DNA from: Methylotenera oryzisoli_B
Lineage (GTDB): Bacteria; Pseudomonadota; Gammaproteobacteria; Burkholderiales; Methylophilaceae
NCBI GenBank assembly: GCA_965613685.1
Contig: OZ277031.1
Span: forward strand, 992,001 to 1,056,000
Length of the DNA: 64,000 bases
Reading direction: 5' to 3'
This document shows, piece by piece, positions 60,356 to 64,000 of the stretch (positions are counted from its first letter, which is position 1; each line of letters starts with the position of its first letter). Under the pieces are notes generated by a model. It did not search any database. It was not told where the DNA came from and saw nothing but the letters and a program-made list of their open reading frames with translations. Position numbers and translations under genes: made by a program.

Positions 60356-61792
60356 ATGCAAGACCTAAATGCAAGCTCGAACACGTATAGCGACGGTGTT
60401 ATACGGCAGTTTTCTATCATGGCCGTGGTTTGGGGTGTGGTGGGCATGTTGATGGGCGTGATTATCGCCGCACAACTTGTCTGGCCAGAGCTCAATCTCG
60501 GCTTACCTTGGACCAGTTTTGGTCGATTAAGGCCACTGCATACCAATGCAGTGATCTTTGCATTTGGCGGTTGTACTTTGTTCGCCACTTCCTACTATGT
60601 CGTGCAGCGAACCTGTCAAACCAAGCTGTTTATGCCTAAGTTGGCCACCTTTACCTTCTGGGCCTGGCAGTTAGTCATTGTGTCAGCCGCCATTTCTTTA
60701 CCTTTAGGTTTCACCCAGGGTAAAGAGTACGCTGAATTAGAATGGCCAATCGACTTGTTAATTGCAGTCACTTGGATTTGCTACGCGATAGTATTCTTTG
60801 GTACAGTCGGCATACGTAAAGTAAAACACATCTACGTAGCAAACTGGTTCTTTGGCGCATTCATCATTACCGTGGCCTTGTTGCACATAGTTAACAGTGC
60901 CGCTATGCCAGCCGGTTTCATGAAATCCTACTCTGCTTATGCCGGTGTACAAGATGCCATGGTGCAATGGTGGTACGGTCATAACGCAGTGGGCTTCTTC
61001 TTAACCGCAGGCTTCTTGGGCATCATGTACTACTTTGTGCCTAAACAAGCCGGTCGTCCTGTTTACTCCTACAGCTTGTCTATCGTGCACTTCTGGGCAT
61101 TGATTTTCACTTACATGTGGGCGGGCCCTCACCATCTTCACTACACCGCCCTACCTGATTGGACGCAATCGCTAGGCATGGCTTTCTCTCTTGTATTATT
61201 GGCACCAAGTTGGGGCGGCATGATCAACGGCATCATGACCATGTCGGGTGCATGGCACAAATTACGCACTGACCCTATCCTACGTTTCTTAATCGTTTCA
61301 CTTTCCTTCTATGGCATGAGTACGTTTGAAGGCCCGATGATGGCGATTAAAACCGTGAACTCCTTGTCACACTACACCGATTGGACTGTGGGCCACGTTC
61401 ACTCTGGCGCTTTAGGTTGGGTGGGCTTGGTGTCCATGGGTGCGATCTACTACATGATCCCACGCTTATTCGGTCAAAAACAAATGTACAGCATCAAAGC
61501 CATTGAGTTGCACTTCTGGTTAGCCACCATAGGTATCGTGCTCTACATCGCCGCCCTATGGATTTCCGGCGTGATGGAAGGCTTAATGTGGCGTGCTATC
61601 AATGCCGACGGCACCTTAACCTACACCTTTGTAGAAAGCGTTAAAGCTAAAACACCTTACTACATCACTCGTATGGTAGGCGGACTGCTTTATCTAAGTG
61701 GCATGTCCATCATGTTATGGAACGTCATTAAAACAGCAACCAGCGGCAAAGCGGCAATCAATGCCATTCCTGCTGTCACTGCTCACGCTTAA
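60356..61792 (+). CDS. ccoN: Cytochrome cbb3 oxidase subunit I
   Basis: A 478-residue CcoN with about twelve membrane helices. Heme and copper ligand histidines are in RPLHTNAVIFAFGG near 61, QWWYGHNAVGFFL near 207, the HHLHY pair near 260, and VGHVHSGALGWVG near 345. It reduces oxygen at high affinity. The Shine-Dalgarno GGGGGA stands before the ATG at 60356. First gene of ccoNOQP. Confidence 0.97.
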   Translation: MQDLNASSNTYSDGVIRQFSIMAVVWGVVGMLMGVIIAAQLVWPELNLGLPWTSFGRLRPLHTNAVIFAFGGCTLFATSYYVVQRTCQTKLFMPKLATFTFWAWQLVIVSAAISLPLGFTQGKEYAELEWPIDLLIAVTWICYAIVFFGTVGIRKVKHIYVANWFFGAFIITVALLHIVNSAAMPAGFMKSYSAYAGVQDAMVQWWYGHNAVGFFLTAGFLGIMYYFVPKQAGRPVYSYSLSIVHFWALIFTYMWAGPHHLHYTALPDWTQSLGMAFSLVLLAPSWGGMINGIMTMSGAWHKLRTDPILRFLIVSLSFYGMSTFEGPMMAIKTVNSLSHYTDWTVGHVHSGALGWVGLVSMGAIYYMIPRLFGQKQMYSIKAIELHFWLATIGIVLYIAALWISGVMEGLMWRAINADGTLTYTFVESVKAKTPYYITRMVGGLLYLSGMSIMLWNVIKTATSGKAAINAIPAVTAHA

Positions 61793-61802
61793 GGAAACCA
61801 TT

Positions 61803-62429
61803 ATGTCGAATCATGAAACAAAAAAAGGCTTTAGCCACGAAAAGATTGAAACCAGTAACTTTCTGATGATAGTGCTGATTTTAATAACGGTCGCATTTGG
61901 TGGATTAGTGGAAATCGTGCCCCTATTTTTCCAAAAATCCACGACTGAGCCCATCACTGGTTTACAACCCTACACCGCTGTTCAGTTAGCTGGACGTGAC
62001 ATCTACACACGTGAAGGTTGCTACAACTGCCACTCACAAATGATACGTCCGTTCCGCGCAGAAACCTTGCGTTACGGTCACTACTCTGTAGCAGGTGAAT
62101 CCGTTTACGACCACCCGTTCCAATGGGGTAGCAAACGTACCGGTCCAGACCTAGCCCGTGTTGGTGGTAAATACAGCGATGAATGGCAACGCATTCACTT
62201 AATCAACCCAAGAGACTTAGTGCCTGAATCCATCATGCCCGCTTACCCTTGGTTAGAAAAAGACTTGGTCGATGCAGCAGCCATGCCAGCCCACATGAAA
62301 GCGTTACGTGCAGTAGGCGTGCCATACACTGACGCAGACATTGCAGGTGCAGCAGAAGCCACTAAAGGCGTCACTGAATTGGATGCCTTAATTGCTTACT
62401 TGCAAGTTTTAGGTATACACCTTAAATAA
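61803..62429 (+). CDS. ccoO: Cytochrome cbb3 oxidase subunit II (mono-heme c)
   Basis: A 208-residue CcoO: one N-terminal helix (about 18-40) anchors a periplasmic cytochrome c domain with REGCYNCHSQMIRPF near 71-85 (heme CYNCH) and a distal Met in ESIMPAYPW. I chose the ATG at 61803, with AAGGAAA ahead of it; longer in-frame starts lie inside ccoN. It follows ccoN by ten bases. Confidence 0.96.
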   Translation: MSNHETKKGFSHEKIETSNFLMIVLILITVAFGGLVEIVPLFFQKSTTEPITGLQPYTAVQLAGRDIYTREGCYNCHSQMIRPFRAETLRYGHYSVAGESVYDHPFQWGSKRTGPDLARVGGKYSDEWQRIHLINPRDLVPESIMPAYPWLEKDLVDAAAMPAHMKALRAVGVPYTDADIAGAAEATKGVTELDALIAYLQVLGIHLK

Positions 62430-62453
62430 TTGACTTGGATGGGATTGAATCAA

Positions 62454-62591
62454 ATGGACATTAATTCGCTACGCATCTTGACCACGGTTCTTAGCTTTGT
62501 TGTATTCATAGGAATCATGGTTTGGGTTTGGCAACGCAGAAACACATCGGATTTTAAAGATGCGGCCAATCTACCGTTCAAAGACGAGTAG
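62454..62591 (+). CDS. ccoQ: Cytochrome cbb3 oxidase small subunit CcoQ
   Basis: A 45-residue protein read directly from the sequence: MDINSLRILTTVLSFVVFIG begins a single membrane helix (about 8-26), followed by VWQRRNTSDFKDAANLPFKDE split between the end of the helix and a charged tail. The size, the WVWQRR boundary and the position between ccoO and ccoP match CcoQ, which stabilises the oxidase complex. The ATG is at 62454, after GGGATTGAATCAA. Confidence 0.9.
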   Translation: MDINSLRILTTVLSFVVFIGIMVWVWQRRNTSDFKDAANLPFKDE

Positions 62592-62653
62592 CGCCAAAGA
62601 ACTATAGATAAAAACTGCCACGCAAGTGGCCGTAAAAACCAAAGGAAAATAAA

Positions 62654-63553
62654 ATGAGTGACTTTACGAGTAATTTTTGGCCAGTATTCATTACCGCCAT
62701 CTCCTTGCTTGGTATATTCGGTTGCGCCCTCTTGTTATGGCGTACCAGCAAGATCAAAGTGGAAAATACCAGTGATGGCACCAACGGCCACGTTTGGGAT
62801 GAAGACTTGCGCGAAATGAACAACCCATTACCGCGTTGGTGGGTCGGCATGTTCATCTTAACCATCTTGTTTGCGCTGTTTTACTTAAGTGCTTACCCAG
62901 GATTAGGCAGCTATGCCGGCAAATTGGGTTGGACGCAAAACGGTCAATACGATCAAGAAATAGCCGATGCCAACAAGGCGCTAGAGCCTTTGTATGCTAA
63001 ATACACTGCCATGACGACCGAAGACTTGGCTAAAAATGCCGATGCAAAAGCCATTGGCGAACGCTTGTTTATGAACAATTGTTCACAATGCCACGGTTCG
63101 GATGCCAAAGGCAGCCGCGGCTTCCCTAACCTAGCTGACCAAGACTGGATACACGGCGGCAGCCCAGAAAAAATCAAGGAAACCATTACCGGTGGTCGTA
63201 TCGGCATGATGCCTCCAATGGCCGCAGCAGTGGGCAACGCCGAAGACGTGAAAAACGTGGCTAACTACGTATTAAGCTTATCTGGCAGCATGCACGATTC
63301 CGGTCGCGCCGGTTTAGGTAAAGAAAAATTCACGGCCTGCGCAGCATGTCACGGCGCAGACGGTAAAGGTAATCAAGCGATTGGCGCCCCTAACCTAAGC
63401 GACAGAATTTGGTTACACGGTGCCGGCGAAGCTGCCATCATCAAACGCATTAACGAGGGCAAAATCAACCAAATGCCTGCGCAAGCCGGTCGTTTAACCG
63501 ATGCGCAAATCCACGTGGTGGCTGCTTATGTTTACGGTTTATCAAATAAATAA
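62654..63553 (+). CDS. ccoP: Cytochrome cbb3 oxidase subunit III (di-heme c)
   Basis: A 299-residue CcoP with two N-terminal membrane helices (about 9-29 and 62-82) and two cytochrome c domains: heme motifs CSQCH at 143-147 and CAACH at 229-233. It passes electrons from soluble cytochromes to CcoO and CcoN. AAGGAAAA precedes the ATG. A terminator follows, so ccoG may be expressed separately or by readthrough. Confidence 0.97.
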   Translation: MSDFTSNFWPVFITAISLLGIFGCALLLWRTSKIKVENTSDGTNGHVWDEDLREMNNPLPRWWVGMFILTILFALFYLSAYPGLGSYAGKLGWTQNGQYDQEIADANKALEPLYAKYTAMTTEDLAKNADAKAIGERLFMNNCSQCHGSDAKGSRGFPNLADQDWIHGGSPEKIKETITGGRIGMMPPMAAAVGNAEDVKNVANYVLSLSGSMHDSGRAGLGKEKFTACAACHGADGKGNQAIGAPNLSDRIWLHGAGEAAIIKRINEGKINQMPAQAGRLTDAQIHVVAAYVYGLSNK

Positions 63554-63570
63554 ACACTAGCGAGTCCATG

Positions 63571-63607
63571 AAGTTGCATGCGGCTTACACTGCATGCAAC
63601 TTTTTTA
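63571..63607 (+). terminator. Rho-independent terminator after ccoP
   Basis: AAGTTGCATGC and GCATGCAACTT form a perfect 11-bp stem around a 10-base loop, ending in TTTTTTT. It lies 17 bases after the ccoP stop. Confidence 0.92.
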
Positions 63608-63640
63608 TTCGCAAACCCTACGCACCTTAGAAAGCGAGCC

Positions 63641-64000
63641 ATGACCAATACGCCAGATGAAAAGAAACCCAGCAAGGCCACCGCAAAAAAGGCGCCTGCT
63701 AATGAGGTGGTCATTTCACTCTACGAATCGCAAGACAAAGTCTACCCACGTAGCGTTTCAGGCTTCTTTACCCAATGGCGCTGGGCCATGATATGGCTGA
63801 CCCAGTTATTCTTTTATGGCGTGCCATGGCTAGAATGGGGTCAACGCCAAGCCCTGTTGTTTAACCTAGAGACCAAACGCTTCTACATATTCAAATTAGT
63901 CTTGTACCCACAAGACCTGATCTACCTCACGGCCATCCTCATCATCTCGGCCCTATCGCTATTCCTGTTTACCGCCATCGCCGGGCGGCTTTGGTGCGGC
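63641..64000 (+). CDS. ccoG: Cbb3 oxidase accessory protein CcoG, N-terminal part
   Basis: The frame runs off the right edge after 120 codons. The visible part starts MTNTPDEKKPSKATAKKAPA, has the segment YPRSVSGFFTQWRWAMIWL with a first helix, and then KLVLYPQDLIYLTAILIISA leading to GRLWCG, where the first cysteine typical of CcoG (RdxA/FixG) appears. CcoG is a membrane iron-sulfur protein that reduces copper for cbb3 assembly. Location directly after ccoP is normal. The hydrophilic lysine-rich N-terminus is longer than in many homologues. Confidence 0.92.
   Translation, partial: MTNTPDEKKPSKATAKKAPANEVVISLYESQDKVYPRSVSGFFTQWRWAMIWLTQLFFYGVPWLEWGQRQALLFNLETKRFYIFKLVLYPQDLIYLTAILIISALSLFLFTAIAGRLWCG

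Noticed and set aside
1..64000. CRISPR array, tRNA or rRNA gene, integrase, transposase or phage module.
   Set aside because: No regular direct repeats with spacers were seen, the intergenic gaps do not hold tRNA-like cloverleaf sequences that I could recognise, and no encoded protein resembles a recombinase.

Overview
The window reads as one stretch of core chromosome from a methylotrophic betaproteobacterium, most likely of the family Methylophilaceae (Methylotenera/Methylophilus relatives). Three things point there. The left end carries fhcB-fhcA-fhcD-fhcC, the formyltransferase/hydrolase complex of the tetrahydromethanopterin-linked formaldehyde oxidation pathway. An mxaRSACKL-type block of methanol dehydrogenase maturation genes lies at 42.4-47.9 kb. 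zwf and pgl, which feed the cyclic ribulose monophosphate route, lie at 27.5-30.8 kb. The housekeeping gene orders (tyrA-aroA-cmk-rpsA-ihfB-lapB-pyrF; metG/apbC/dcd/decarboxylase; pyrG-kdsA-eno-ftsB; alaA-hom-thrC; aat-bpt) fit a betaproteobacterium. The assignment rests on gene content only. I see no prophage, insertion sequence, CRISPR array, rRNA or tRNA gene.

Layout. 1-4 kb: fhc operon. 4-9.4 kb: tRNA hydroxylase TrhO, an aldehyde dehydrogenase with its DUF779 partner, and a membrane PAS-GGDEF-EAL protein. 9.4-15.8 kb: an rRNA pseudouridine synthase overlapping a lipocalin gene, a TraB/GumN protein, YgiQ radical SAM, DUF3147, and the aat-bpt transferases. 15.9-23.6 kb: aromatic amino acid and translation genes, including a ribosomal protein S1 with only five S1 domains, then lapB, pyrF and a secreted ComEA-like protein. 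23.6-33.7 kb: metG, apbC, DUF1003, pgl, dienelactone hydrolase, zwf, dcd and a PLP decarboxylase. 33.9-39.2 kb: leftward folA, thyA, thrC, hom and alaA. 39.3-42.1 kb: Mth938-like protein, DUF1439 lipoprotein, fabB-fabA. 42.4-47.9 kb: mxaRSACKL. 47.9-54.4 kb: ygfX, ygfZ, ftsB, eno, kdsA, pyrG, tadA. 54.5-60.1 kb: Bax-inhibitor-like protein, nagZ, and a compact operon of an oligopeptide-type binding protein, an L,D-transpeptidase and two permeases. 60.3-64 kb: ccoNOQP and the start of ccoG, behind an exact FNR/ANR box.

How it fits together. The fhc complex releases formate from C1 units carried by H4MPT. The mxa genes serve assembly of a periplasmic quinoprotein methanol dehydrogenase whose structural genes are not here. 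zwf and pgl start sugar-phosphate oxidation. The cbb3 oxidase gives high-affinity respiration.

The items most worth a second look are the mxa maturation genes without mxaFJGI and their operator-like palindrome; a candidate muropeptide importer without ATPase genes that encloses an L,D-transpeptidase gene and leads into nagZ; the five-domain S1; and two different palindromic intergenic elements. I did not find a clearly new multi-gene system.
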